Of a DNA stretch of 64,000 bases, positions 11,730-22,149 are shown piece by piece. The stretch is from Serinus canaria. Lineage: Eukaryota; Chordata; Aves; Passeriformes; Fringillidae. The position numbers and the translations under genes were made by a program. The notes beneath the pieces are model-generated. The model was given only the letters and a program-made list of their open reading frames with translations. It ran no database searches and was not told the DNA's origin. Within the stretch, counting starts at the first letter, position 1; each line of letters starts with the position of its first letter. The stretch is from NCBI RefSeq assembly GCF_022539315.1, contig NC_066317.1, positions 69,793,000-69,856,999 on the forward strand, in the 5' to 3' direction.

Positions 11730-14700
11730 CTGTGGGGACAGCGACACGGGCAAACGGGGTGGCGGTGTCCCCTCTGTCCCCTCAGCCCAGCCCCTGTCAG
11801 CCCAGCCCCTCCTGCTCTGCTGGCGCTGCCTCAGTTTCCCTTCCTTTGGTCCTGAAGCCACCAAACTCTGAGTTGGGGACACACCGGGCAGCAAAGGGAT
11901 GGCGGGGGGATGGCGCTGTCTGTCCCTGTCGCTGTCCCATCCCGGAGCTGGCCCCGAGCTGTGGCACTGCTCCGTGCCTCAGTTTCCCCTATGTCGAGGG
12001 GATTTTCTACTCCCGAGTCGGTGACAACAAGCGCTGTCACAGCCAGAGCCACCAGGCTGCCACCACCTCCAAGGCAGAGGTGTCCCCACGAGGCACGAGT
12101 GGCACTCATGGGGACACCGCGGGGGGCACAGAGGGGACTTTGTGTTGAGGGGACACGTCCTGCTCTGGGGACAGTGGCCGATGTCGCTGCTGCCCAGCAC
12201 GGGCAGGGCTCTCCTCCTCCTCCTTTGATTGAGCTGATTAATTAATGAATTGCAGGGCCATGGAAATGCGACATCGGGTGACAAAACCCTGGGGATGTCA
12301 CCCAGGTGGCCCCAGCCCAGCCAGGAGAGTGGGACAAGGGACAGGGAGGGTGACAGCAAGGGGACACGGGGGTTGTGGAGTGGCCCCGCTCAGAGCAGGA
12401 TCCCTGTGGGAGAGGGAGCTTGGGCAGGGGACAAGGGACAGAGCTGGGAGAGGGGACAAGGGACAGAGCTGGGAGAGGGGACAAGAGACAGAGCTGGGAA
12501 AGGGGACAAGGGACAGACCTGCAAAAGGGGACAGGGAATGGGGGACAGGGGACAAGGGACAGGAGCCAGAGCTTGGTCAAGGACACAGGGGACAGGGCAC
12601 AAGGACACAGGGGACAGGGGCTGAGCTCGGGCAGGGACACGGGACACGGGGACAGGGTGCCCGGACTGAGCGCACACGCGTCCCACGGAATGTCCCCAGT
12701 GTCCCCCGTGCCTGCGCACACGCCACCAGCGCGGGGACATGGGGACATGGGGACAAGGGGACACGCCACCCGCGCGTGCCGCCGGGGACAGGGCTCTGCT
12801 GCCGAGCGCGTCCAGAGGAGGGAGCTCGGACCCCGGAGAGGAGGGGACAGCCCAGGGGACAGCCCAGGGGACAGCCCAGGGGACAAGGGACAGGAGGGAT
12901 GGCCCCGGGAAAGGGGACAGCCCAGGGGACAAGAGATGGAGAAGAAGGGACATGGGACAGCCCAGGGGACAGGAGGGAGGGGACAGAGGACAGGTGACAG
13001 GAGACTCACTCCCCCCACTGCACCCTCAGCACTGGGGTCCCCCCACAGCCCCAGGTGCCACCGCCAAGCTGTCCCCATGTCACCCCAGGGTCCTACCTTG
13101 ACGTTGTCCAGCACCACCAGTGGCCCGTTGACACCGCACACTGTCCTGTAGGCTGGGGGAGGGGACAGCGTCAGTCCCCAGAGCCACGGGGCCACCCGGG
13201 CAGTGCCACCCGCGCATCCTGTCCCTTCCTGTGTCCCTTTCCCTGTCGCGGTGACACCCCGAGTGACCAGTGGTGGCCCAGCTGGACACTCCGTCCTGCA
13301 GGAAATGTCACTCAGTGGTGGCTTCCTGCCGCGCCACTCAGGGGTTGTGTCACCTTCTGGAGGTGTCCCCAAGTGCCCGCCGGGGATGTCACCGCTGGGA
13401 ATGCCACCAGGGCCAGCAGGGAAGTGTCCCCTTGTCCCCTGCCAGTCACGCCTTGCCCGAGGATCCTGCCTGGTCCGGTGGGATGCGGCGACACTTCCCA
13501 AAGACCCCGCGGTGCTGGGGGGACCCTGGTGGCCCTGGGGACACCTCGGGGGTGACACTGGGATGGGGAAAGGAGGGTGTGACTCAGTGGGGACAGCCCT
13601 GGGACAGGGGGTGACAAAGGGGGACAGGGGACAAGGGTGACAAACGGGGAGATGAAGCTGGGTAGGAACACAGGGAGAGGCAGCGGATCCCGGGAATTTC
13701 GGGATTGGGATTTTGGGAATTCCGGGATTGGGATGGGATCCCGGAAATAATGGAGTTGGGATCGGATTGTGGGAATGCTGGGATTGGGATGGGATCCCGG
13801 GATTGGGATGGTGTCCTGGGAACGCCGGGACTGGGACGGGCTCCCGGGAGTGCCGGGATTGGGATCAGCTCCCGGGAGCGCCGGGCTTTGGGATCGGCTC
13901 TGGGGAACGCCAGGATTTGGATCTGCTCCCGGGAACGCCGGGTTTAGGATCAATTCCCGGGAATCACGGGGTTTGGGATCGGCCCCCGGGAATGCCCGGG
14001 CCGGGATCGGCCCCCGGCGGGTGCAGGTGCGAGGGAGCTGATCCGGCTCTAAGCCGCGCCTTGATCATGCCGGGAAGTGTCAAAGCCCCGAGCGCTGCCT
14101 CGGCCCCGCTGACCCCGCCGGGCCCTTTCATGCCCTGCCCCCTCTCTCGCACCGGGCTCTGCCATTCCCACCTGATCCTAATAGGATCGGAGAGGCCGGG
14201 CCAGCTGCAGGGCGTCCCGCGGGGATGGGGGTCCCTGATGTCCCCGTGCTGACGGTGGCATTGTCCCCCGGCCGGGACAGCCCCAGGGAGTTCATTCCTG
14301 GGCATGGGTCCCGTTTCTCCCGCTGGTCACAGCCCGATCCCGGGACACCCCCGGGGCTCTGTGGGGTCACCCCGGTGGCACAACGGGACCCTCGGTGTCC
14401 CCTCCCCTCAGCCAGGGCAGTGCCAGCGATGCCGGACATTCCAGCAATGGGATCATAGAATTCCAGACGGGTTTGTGTTGGGAAGGACCTTAAAGCCCAG
14501 GAATTCCACCCCTGGCACCTCCCACTGTCCCAGGTGGATCCAAGCCCCAGTGTCCAACCTGGCCTTGGGCATTCCCAGGGATCCAGGGGCAGCCACAGCA
14601 AATCCTGGAATTCCAGCCCAGCCCCTGCCCACCCTCCCAGACAGCAATTCCTTGCCCAGATCCCAGCCCAATCTCCCCTTTCCCAGTGGCAGCCATTCCC

Positions 14701-17700
14701 TGGCTCCTGTCCCTCTGTCCCTTGTCCCCAATCCCTCTCCAGCTCTCCTGGAGCCCCTCCAGGGACTCTGAGGATTCCCTGGAATTTTCCCTTCTCCAGG
14801 GGAACATTCCCAGCTCTCTCAGCTTTGCTCCAGAGCAGAGGGGCTCCAGCCCTAGGAACAGCTTTGGATTTGCTCCAGCAGCTCCACACCCTCCTGAATT
14901 TGGGATCCAGGAGCTGGAGCAGCTCCGCAGGTGGACTCTCACCTGAGCAGAGCCCAGGGACAGAATTCCCACCTTTCCCAATGCCACCTCCTCCCAGGGC
15001 TGCCCCCAATCCCTTCCTCTCCAGCCTGGATTTGTGCCCCATCCCAGCTCCTCCCGCCCTTGGCCTTGCTGAGCCCCACAAGCTTCTCCCAGCCCCACTC
15101 CAGGAGCTAATTAGCTAATTAGCCTTCTCTGCCCTTCCCCAATTAGGGCCGGCTCCTGCTGCTCGCCCATTCAGGCTCCGGAGGGGCCGGCACACCGGGA
15201 GCCCCCTCCCCGCCTTTTGTCCCCTTTATTCCCAAAGTGACCATCCGGCCTTTTATTCCCCTTCCCGCTCCCTCCCAAAGCTCTCCCGCTTCCCTTCCCC
15301 CGGCAGGGGTTTCTGGGATTTTTAATTTTCAGCAGCCCCAAAGCCACCCCCGTGGGACAGGGACGTTGGGAGTGTCACTTGTCCCAGCATGGGGGTGTCC
15401 AGTGCAGTCCCAGTGGCTGCCACCCCCTTGGGGACACTCCTGGTGGCCCTCTGGCCCCACCGGGATGGCTCTTCCCACCGGGAATGTGGGAGCCTCTGGC
15501 AGCACAGGGGATGACATTTGATCATCAGCCGAGCTCTCGGGTGATATGGAAATCCATCCTTAATCCATCCATCCATCCATCCATCCATCCATTCCTCCAT
15601 CCATCCATCCATCCATCCATCCATCCATCCATCCATCCATCCATCCATCCATCCATCCAGCACATCCATCCACTCCAGCAATCCACACGTCCACCCGTCC
15701 ACCGGTCCACCCGTCCAGCCGTCCATCCCGTCCATCCATCCATCCACTCCATCACAGCCAGCCATCCATCCAGCACAGCCATCCAGCCAGCCAGCCAGTC
15801 CAGCCACCCAGCACCCATCCAGCCATCATCCATCCAGCCATCACATCCAGCCAGCCCTCATGCCCAGCAGTCATCCATCCATCCAGCCATCATCCATACC
15901 ATGCATCCATCCATCCATCCAGCCATCCATCACCATCCATCCATCACGTCCACCCGGCCACCCGTCATCCCTCCATCCATCCAGCATCAATCAACCCAGC
16001 CACCCATCCACCCATCCAGCCATCACAGCCAGCCATCCATCCATCCAGCCATCCATCCATCCAGCCATCCATCCTTGCATCACCTCCAGCCAGCCAGCCA
16101 TCCATACATCCAGCCATCCATCCATCCATCCATCCATCCATCCATCCTTCATCCCTCCATCCATCCGTCCATCCATCCATCCCTCCATCCATCCGTCCGT
16201 CCATCATCCCTCCATCCATCTGTCCGTCCATCCGTCCATCCCGTCTATCCATGGGCAGGGCCCTCTGGACATCAGGGACTCCTGGACTGGTTTGGGTCGG
16301 GAGTGGCCTCAAATCCCCCCCGGTTCCATCCAGGGACCCCTCCCACCACCCCAGGCTGCTCCAAGCCCGGGGTCCAGCCTGGCCTCGGACACTCCAGGGG
16401 TCATTCCAGCCCCTCATCCCTGCTGGCTCTGGAATGTTCTGTCAGGACAGAGGGGGAATCACGACAGCAACGCCACGGGACAGCCTGGAAAGGGAGAGAG
16501 GAGGAGAAGGAGGAGAAAAAGGAAAAGAAGGAAAAGAAGAAGAAGGAGGAGGAAGAGGAGAAATAGAAGAAAGAGATGAGGGAGGAGGAAGAGGTGGAGG
16601 AGGTGAAGAAGGGTGAGAAATAGAAGGAGAAGAGGAGGAAGGAAGAGGAGGAGGAGGAGGAGGAGGAGGAGGTGGAGATAAAGGAGGAGAAGAATAAAAA
16701 GAAGAGGAAGAAGAAGAAGGAGAAGAGAAGGAGGAGGAGGAGGAGAGGGTCATAAAAGAGGAGGAGAAGAAGAAGGAGGAGGAAGAGGAGAAAAAGAAGA
16801 TGAGGGAGAAGGAAGAGGTGGAAGAGGTGAAGAAGAAGAAGAAAAAGAAGAAGAAGAAGAAGAGGAGGAGAAGAAGGGGAAGAGGAGGAGGAGGAGAATA
16901 ACAAGAAGAGGAGGAAGAAAAAGAGGAGGAAGAGGAGAAGAAAATGAAGAGGAGAAGAAAGAGAAGAACAAGAAGAAGAGGAGGAAGAGGAGGATGAAAA
17001 GAACAAGAAGAGGAGGAGGAGGAGGATGAGGAGAACAAGAAGAGGAGGAGGAAGAGGAAGAAGAGGAAGAGGAGGAAGAGAAGGGAAAGGAGGAAGAGGA
17101 GGATGAAAAGAACAAGAAGAGGAGGAAGAGGAGGATGAGAAGAACAAGAAGAGTAAGAGGAAGAAGAAGAGGAAGAGGAGGGAAAGGAGGAAGAAGAGGA
17201 TGAGAAGAACAAGAAGAGGAGGCGGAAGAAGAGGAGGAGGAAGAAGAGGAGGAGGAAGGCCGAGAAGCGCCGGCCGAGCACCGGAAAGCCCCAGCAGCGA
17301 TAATGAAGCCGCAGCCGCGGGCTGGGTGGGCTGCGGCCGCCGGTCGGGGGCACGGCCGGGGGGCGGGGGGCAGGGGGGAGAGGGGCCGAGGGAAAAGCGA
17401 AGTCTTTCAACCTGGCCTTTCCACACCCCCAGCCCCAAATTCACAGCTGCTGTCACATGCGATCTCCGTCAGCGCTGACACTCACGCACTGCTGACCAGC
17501 GCGGCCGCCGCGCGGGGGGGACCGCGGCCCCCGGTGACAAAGGGGACCCGACCCGGCTCCACCCGCCGCTAATTGCTCCCGCTCGCCCGCCCTGCCCTCC
17601 GCAGCCCCCGCCGCCCCTCCCGGCCCTCCGGCACGTAGGGCTCGGCTGCAAAGTGCGCCGGGGGCTCGCTGCCACCTCCGAGGGGGTCTTGGGGTCGGGG

Positions 17701-20700
17701 AATGCTTGGGGTGGGAAGGGGGCTTGAGGGTCGTCCTGTTCTGCCAGCTCAGGTGGATCCAAGTCCATCCAACCTGGCCTTGGGCACTGCCACGGATCCA
17801 GGGGCAGCCACAGGGAATCTGGGAATTCCAGCCCAGCCCCTCCCCCCCTCCCAGGCAGGAATTCCTTGCCAAAATCCCACTCAAATCGCCCCTTTTCCAG
17901 TGGAAGCCATTCCCCTTTTTTGTCACCTCATCCTCTGGGCTGGGTGTGGGGTGAGTGATGCTCAGCCCCCACCCCAAATTCCAGAGCTGGGAAGGGATGG
18001 GGACACCTGGAGCAGAGATGGGAAGCAGGAGGGATAAACAGCCCCCAGATCCCCCAAATCCCCAGTCCCAGAGCAAAGCTGTGGGTGCAGGGCTGCCCCA
18101 GCAGGTCCAGAGCTGGTCCTGAGCCACCCTGGGGCACAGGGAGGGTCCCCGGTGTCCCCCAGGGCACAGAGGGGGGACCCCAGCCCTGGCACCCCTCGGC
18201 AGGGGCAGGGAGGGGCAGAGGGTGCTGGGCACAAGGCTCTGGATGGGGCTGGATGCATCCTCATCCCTGGCAGTGTCCAAGGGACAGGGACAGGGCTTGG
18301 AGCAGCCTGGGACAGTGGGAGGTGTCCCTTGGGGTGGCACTGGGGGGGATTTAAACTCCCTCCCAACCCAAAATCCAGGATTTTATGACCTCAGGAATGC
18401 CCAATTTCCAGAACCCACCCCCCCTCTCCTCCTCCTCCCAACCCCTCTCAACCCCGAGCCCACCCTGGGACTTTTCCGACAATCCCTAAGTGACCGCTTC
18501 CCCCCTCCACCCCCGGCCGGCCCTGGTCGCCTCCTCAACCTGCCCATTGTGCCATGTGTCACTTTGTGCCGCGCTGTCAACCCCGCGGGGCTGGCCCGGG
18601 GCTGGCAGGGGCCGTGAAAGGCCCGGCGGGGGGTCACACTCTATGCCACTAATTAGGGCCCGGCGGCCGCGGGTTCCCAGACACACCTGCACGGTCATGT
18701 GGGGGCAGCCCCAGAAAAGGCGGCCCCAGCCAAGCGTGAAGCCGGCCAGGAAAAAAAAAAACTGGGGAAAAAACAAAAAAAAAAAAGAGAAAAAAAAGGA
18801 AAATTGAATCGCTGTGGGTTTTGCTGGTGGAAAAAAAAAAAAAACAGGGAGGGAGGAGAGGGGAGGGGAGGGATCCTAAAGGATGTGGGAGGAAGGGTGG
18901 GGGGTGTTGGGGGGCAGGGGGGGTCACAGCCCCCCAGGGCGGGGTGGCCGAGGGTTGGGAGTGTCCCTGGATCCTCCTCTGCTGTGCCCGTGTCCCAAAC
19001 GGCACCAGGAATGGATCCCAAGGGCAGCACCCCGTGCCTGGGGTGTCAGGGATGATGGGGACATCCCTGGGGTGTCAGGGATGATGGGGACAGCTGGGAC
19101 GTGGCAGTGTCACACCAGAATCACTGCTGGGCTGGGGCTGTGCAGACAAGTTGGGTGTGCTGCCTCCTGCTCCGTCCATCTGTCCGTCCAAACATGGACC
19201 CATCCATCCATCCATTCATCATCCATCCACCCATCCACCCATCCATCCATCCATCCACCCACCCATCCATCCATCCATCCATCCATCCATCCATCCATCC
19301 ATCCATCCATCCATCCATCCATCCATCCATCCCTGCCCATCCCAGTTCTCCCAGTTCTGGGCACTGGGCTGTAGCTGGGGACAGTGACACTACTCTTGTG
19401 CTCAGTGCCACACTGTGACCCCACACTGTGACCCCAAACTGGGATCCCAAACTGGGAACCTGAACTGGAGCCCTTAACTGGGACTCCAAACTGGGACCTC
19501 AAAATGGGACCCCAGACTGGGACCCTAAACTGGGACCCCAAACTGGGCCCCAGAACTGGGACCCCGAACTGGGGGAACCCCGCACCCCCTTGAGCTCAGG
19601 CGCCCACAGCCCCACGCTGCCCCTCCCCCATGTTCAGGGCTGTCCCCACCGCTCCGAATGTCACCGCCAGGTCCCCCCCCCCCCAAGCCGTGCCACCCCC
19701 TCTGTCCTTCCTGCCACCTCCGCTGTCACCTCCCAGAGCATTTTGGGGCGTGGGGACCCTCCTCCAGTGGCCCACCTGGGTGACAGGGACACACCGGGGA
19801 CAGGACTTTGTCCCCGCCTGGGTGGCGGTGCCGGGCTGGGCACAGGGGGGACAAACGCGTCCCTCGAGGGGACAAACGCGACCAGCGGGAAGAAATTGGG
19901 GCGGTTTTTTCCTGGCAAAGGGACACGCGGGTGACACCCGAGCCAAGGGCTGGCGCTCGGCCAGGTGACACGGGCAGGAGCCACCCGCGGGTGGCCGCTG
20001 TTGACAGCAAACACGGCGGGTGGCCGGGCAGGGCCAGCTCGGCTCGGCAGGGACCGGAGCCACCCGGTTGGGGACATCCCAAGGAGGTGGCTTCGAAGAG
20101 CCCGGCCCCGGCAGCGAAAGCACAAAGGTCACAACGGACGCCCTTGGTGACAGCGGGGGCTTGGGGACAAGGTGACAGGGGGATGGTCCAGCCCCGTGTG
20201 GTGCTGGCACGGTGCCAGGTGTCGTGATGTCGCCGTGGGATGGGGACACAATAGGAAGGGCACCCCGGTTGTCACCACGGCGCCCCACAGGTGTCCCCAG
20301 GGTGGGGACAGCTTTCCCGGTCCTTGTGGGTTCTGTCCCCAGGAGGGGACACCCCCGCAGCCCCACACTGTCCCCCTGTCCCCCCGAGAGACACTCGTGG
20401 CCCCTGTGCCACCCTGCCTGTCGCAGTGCCACCCAGCCGTCCCCTCCTGAACCAGTGTCACCCGCCCATCTATCCCTGCCATCCCTGCCTGCCCCAGTGC
20501 CACCCAGCCGTCCCTGTCACCCCGGCCAGTCCCAGTGCCACCCACCCGTCCCTGTACCTGCTCCAGTGCCACCCACGCACTCCTGCCCGATGTCACCCCT
20601 TCGTCCCTGCCACCACTGCTTGGGGACAGAGCGATGTCCCTCCCCGCCCCGGGGCTCCCCCTCGGTGTCCCCTCGGTGTCCCCGTGTCCCCCACTCACTC

Positions 20701-20798
20701 AGCCGGGGGTTGCTGTGGAAGTCGCGGGTCACGGCCAGCCCGTGCTCGCGGGCGGCCGCCAGCTCTGTCGCCGCTGCTGTCACCTTGGTGGCGGCCAT
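11631..20798 (-). CDS. ATP6V1B1: ATP6V1B1, V-ATPase subunit B (kidney/inner-ear type), exons 1-3 only
   Basis: This is the non-catalytic, nucleotide-binding B subunit of the cytosolic V1 sector of the proton pump. Three exons are present: 20699-20798, 13097-13152 and 11631-11729, phase-consistent. They encode about 85 of some 510 residues. The N-terminus is [20 protein letters not shown], then [31 protein letters not shown] and [15 protein letters not shown] with [35 protein letters not shown] and GTKAIVQ follow B1 rather than B2 (TVSGVNGPLVILD, FPRYAEIV, GSKAVVQ). Everything after the third exon, including the nucleotide-binding core, is missing; 130 bases later comes the N gap. Intron 1 is 7.5 kb and rich in repeats. 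Confidence 0.92.
11730..13096. other. ATP6V1B1 intron 2
   Basis: No further exon is seen. Tandem repeats of GGGGACAAGGGACAGAGCTG type occupy 12415-12640, and GGGACAGCCCA units occupy 12840-12975. An AT-rich word GATTAATTAATGAATTGC lies near 12233. Confidence 0.6.
13097..13152 (-). CDS. ATP6V1B1: ATP6V1B1 exon 2
   Basis: Acceptor CCCCCAG, donor GTAGGA. It encodes [18 protein letters not shown], conserved in B1. Confidence 0.95.
13685..14005. repeat. GGGATTGGGATCGGCTCCCGG minisatellite
   Basis: Degenerate units of about 28-30 bp in ATP6V1B1 intron 1, with CCGGGAACGCCGGG palindromic cores. Confidence 0.85.
14450..14860 (-). mobile_element. CR1 LINE 3' fragment
   Basis: The plus strand reads as the reverse complement of a CR1 3' end: ATCATAGAATTCC, GTTGGGAAGGACCTTAAAG, then CCAACCTGGCCTTGGGCA and CCCTCTCCAGCTCTCCTGGA. 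About 400 bp are present, in ATP6V1B1 intron 1. Confidence 0.85.
15090..15350. promoter_or_regulatory. candidate conserved element with TAATTA motifs
   Basis: A non-repetitive island in ATP6V1B1 intron 1. It contains TAATTAGCTAATTAG at 15108-15122 and AATTAGG near 15141. The motif density suggests homeodomain binding; there is no direct evidence of function. Confidence 0.3.
15560..16255. repeat. (CCAT)n / (ATCC)n tetranucleotide repeat
   Basis: About 700 bp of imperfect CCAT units interspersed with CCAGCCAGCC variants. The long HPSIHPS and DGWMDGW frames here are repeat translations. Confidence 0.97.
16285..16450 (-). mobile_element. CR1 LINE fragment
   Basis: Reverse-complement CR1 words: TGGTTTGGGTCGGGAGTGGCC, GGGACCCCTCCCACCACCCC, GGCTGCTCCAAGCCC and CCAGCCTGGCCTCGGACACT. 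It sits between a CCAT array and a polypurine tract. Confidence 0.75.
16490..17270. repeat. polypurine (GAA/GAG/AGG)n tract, about 780 bp
   Basis: Almost uninterrupted purines on the plus strand, with pyrimidines very rare. It lies in ATP6V1B1 intron 1. The 350-residue Leu/Ser/Phe frames on the minus strand are artefacts of it. Confidence 0.97.
17690..17935 (-). mobile_element. CR1 LINE fragment
   Basis: Contains GGTGGATCCAAGTCCATCC, AACCTGGCCTTGGGCACTG, GATCCAGGGGCAGCCACAG and GTGGAAGCCATTCCCC, in the same orientation as the copy at 14450. Confidence 0.8.
18235..18392 (+). mobile_element. CR1 LINE 3' end fragment
   Basis: CTGGCAGTGTCCAAGG, GGCTTGGAGCAGCCTGGGA and CAGTGGGAGGTGTCCCTTGG run to a TTTTATGA end typical of the CR1 3' terminus, in sense orientation. 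Confidence 0.75.
18400..19190. other. ATP6V1B1 intron 1, mixed unique sequence
   Basis: No exon found. 18480-18715 is GC-rich unique sequence including ACTAATTAGGGCC near 18648. An A-rich stretch occupies 18748-18845. Confidence 0.4.
19195..19335. repeat. (CCAT)n repeat
   Basis: A nearly pure ATCC/CCAT tetranucleotide array of about 140 bp. Confidence 0.97.
19410..19580. repeat. AACTGGGACCCC 12-bp repeat
   Basis: About 13 imperfect dodecamers (AAACTGGGACCCC and variants). Confidence 0.85.
19590..20698. other. ATP6V1B1 intron 1, exon-1-proximal part
   Basis: No additional exon is recognised. A degenerate repeat of CAGTGCCACCCAGCCGTCCC type lies at 20400-20600; the rest is GC-rich unique sequence. 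Confidence 0.4.
20699..20798 (-). CDS. ATP6V1B1: ATP6V1B1 exon 1 (start codon)
   Basis: ATG at 20798-20796 in a good context (GCCATGGCC). It encodes 33 residues ending DFHSNPRL, and the donor GTGAGTGG leaves one base for the next codon (Thr). This matches the N-terminal exon of B subunits. Confidence 0.88.
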
Positions 20799-20867
20799 GG
20801 CCCTGTCCCTGTCCTTGTCGCCGTCACGGTCCCGGTCCCGCCGGGCAGGACACGGCAGCGCCCCGGG

Positions 20868-20874
20868 TTTTGTA
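20868..20874 (-). promoter_or_regulatory. TATA-like element upstream of ATP6V1B1
   Basis: TACAAAA on the minus strand, about 70 bp before the ATG, in GC-rich surroundings. It would place a start site about 40 bases before the ATG. This rests on sequence resemblance only. Confidence 0.3.
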
Positions 20875-20899
20875 GCCCCGGCCCGGCCCCCGCCGGTCC

Positions 20900-21005
20900 C
20901 GCCCGCGACACCGACGGCAAAGGTGACACCGACAGCAAAGGTGACACCGGAGACACAGGTGGCACCGGCGACACAGGTGACACCGGAGACACAGGTGGCA
21001 CCGTG
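20900..21005. repeat. GGTGACACCGGAGACACA short tandem repeat
   Basis: Six or so units of 15-18 bp just upstream of the ATP6V1B1 promoter region. Confidence 0.85.
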
Positions 21006-21059
21006 TTGGCTGTAAACAGCGGGAGGGAGCGGCAGGAGGCGGGATCGCAGGAGCCGGGA

Positions 21060-21535
21060 TGGGGGCAGGGAATGGGAATGGGAACGGGAATGGGTTGGGA
21101 TAGGGATGGGAATGGGAACGGGAACGTGAATGGGAATGGGGATTGGAATGGGGATGGGAATGGGAGTGAGATAAGGGATAGAGATGGGGATAAGGGGTAT
21201 GAGATAGGGAATGGAATAGGGAGAAGGGATAGGGATGGGAATAGGGATAGAGAGAGGGAGAGGGATAAAGAACGGGGGGATGAATAGGGATAAGGGGTAG
21301 GGATAGGAAATGAGGATAGGGATAAGGGATGGGGTAGGGAATAGGGATAAGGGGTAAGGATAGGGACAGGGATGGGGACAGGGACAGGGATAGGGACAGG
21401 GACAGGGATAGGGATAGGGATAGGGATAGGGATAGGGATAGGGATAGGGATAGGGATAGGGATAGGGACAGGGACAGGGATAGGGACAGGGACAGGGACA
21501 GGGAGAGGGACAGGGACAGGGATGGGGACAGAGAT

Positions 21536-21584
<49 letters not shown>

Positions 21585-22145
21585 GGGACAGGGACAGAGA
21601 TAGGGACAGGGATAGAGATAGGGACAGGGACAGGGATAAGGACAGGGATAGGGACAGTGATAGGGACAGGGACGGGATAGGGATACGGACAGGGACAGGG
21701 ATAAGGGATAGGGATGTAGATAAGGGACAGGGATCAGGATAGGGATGGGGTTAGGGATAAGGGATAGGGATAAGGGAATGGGATAGGGAACAGGACAGGG
21801 ATAGGGAATGGGACAGGGATAGGAGTAGGGATAAGGATAAGGGATAGGGAGAGGAATTGGGATATTCCTGCTCCTCAGCAGGGATAAGGGATGCGAGCCA
21901 GGGAATGGGATAAAGGATCAAGGCTAGGGAGAGGGAAAAGGAGAGGGAGAGGGACGGGGATGAGGGATAGGGATTTGGGATAGGGATAAAGGGTTGGGAT
22001 AGGGCTAAGGAACAAGAATAGGGATAAGGGATTGCGATAGGGGATGGGGATCGGGACAAAGGATAAATGGGATAAAAGACAGGAAAACAGGGAAAATAGG
22101 GATAAGGGATTGGGATAAGGAATAAGGATAGGGAAAAAGGGGGGC
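21060..22145. repeat. hexamer array GGGATA / GGGACA / GGGAAT
   Basis: About 1.1 kb of GGGATA and GGGACA hexamers, most regular at 21360-21700. It lies between ATP6V1B1 and VAX2 and has strong G-quadruplex potential. It resembles a telomere-type repeat but lacks TTAGGG. Confidence 0.95.
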
Positions 22146-22149
22146 GCAC

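Noticed and set aside
16401..17456. 351-residue Leu/Ser/Phe frame resembling a membrane protein
   Set aside because: It is the complement of the polypurine tract; hydrophobicity is a by-product of TCC/CTT codons.
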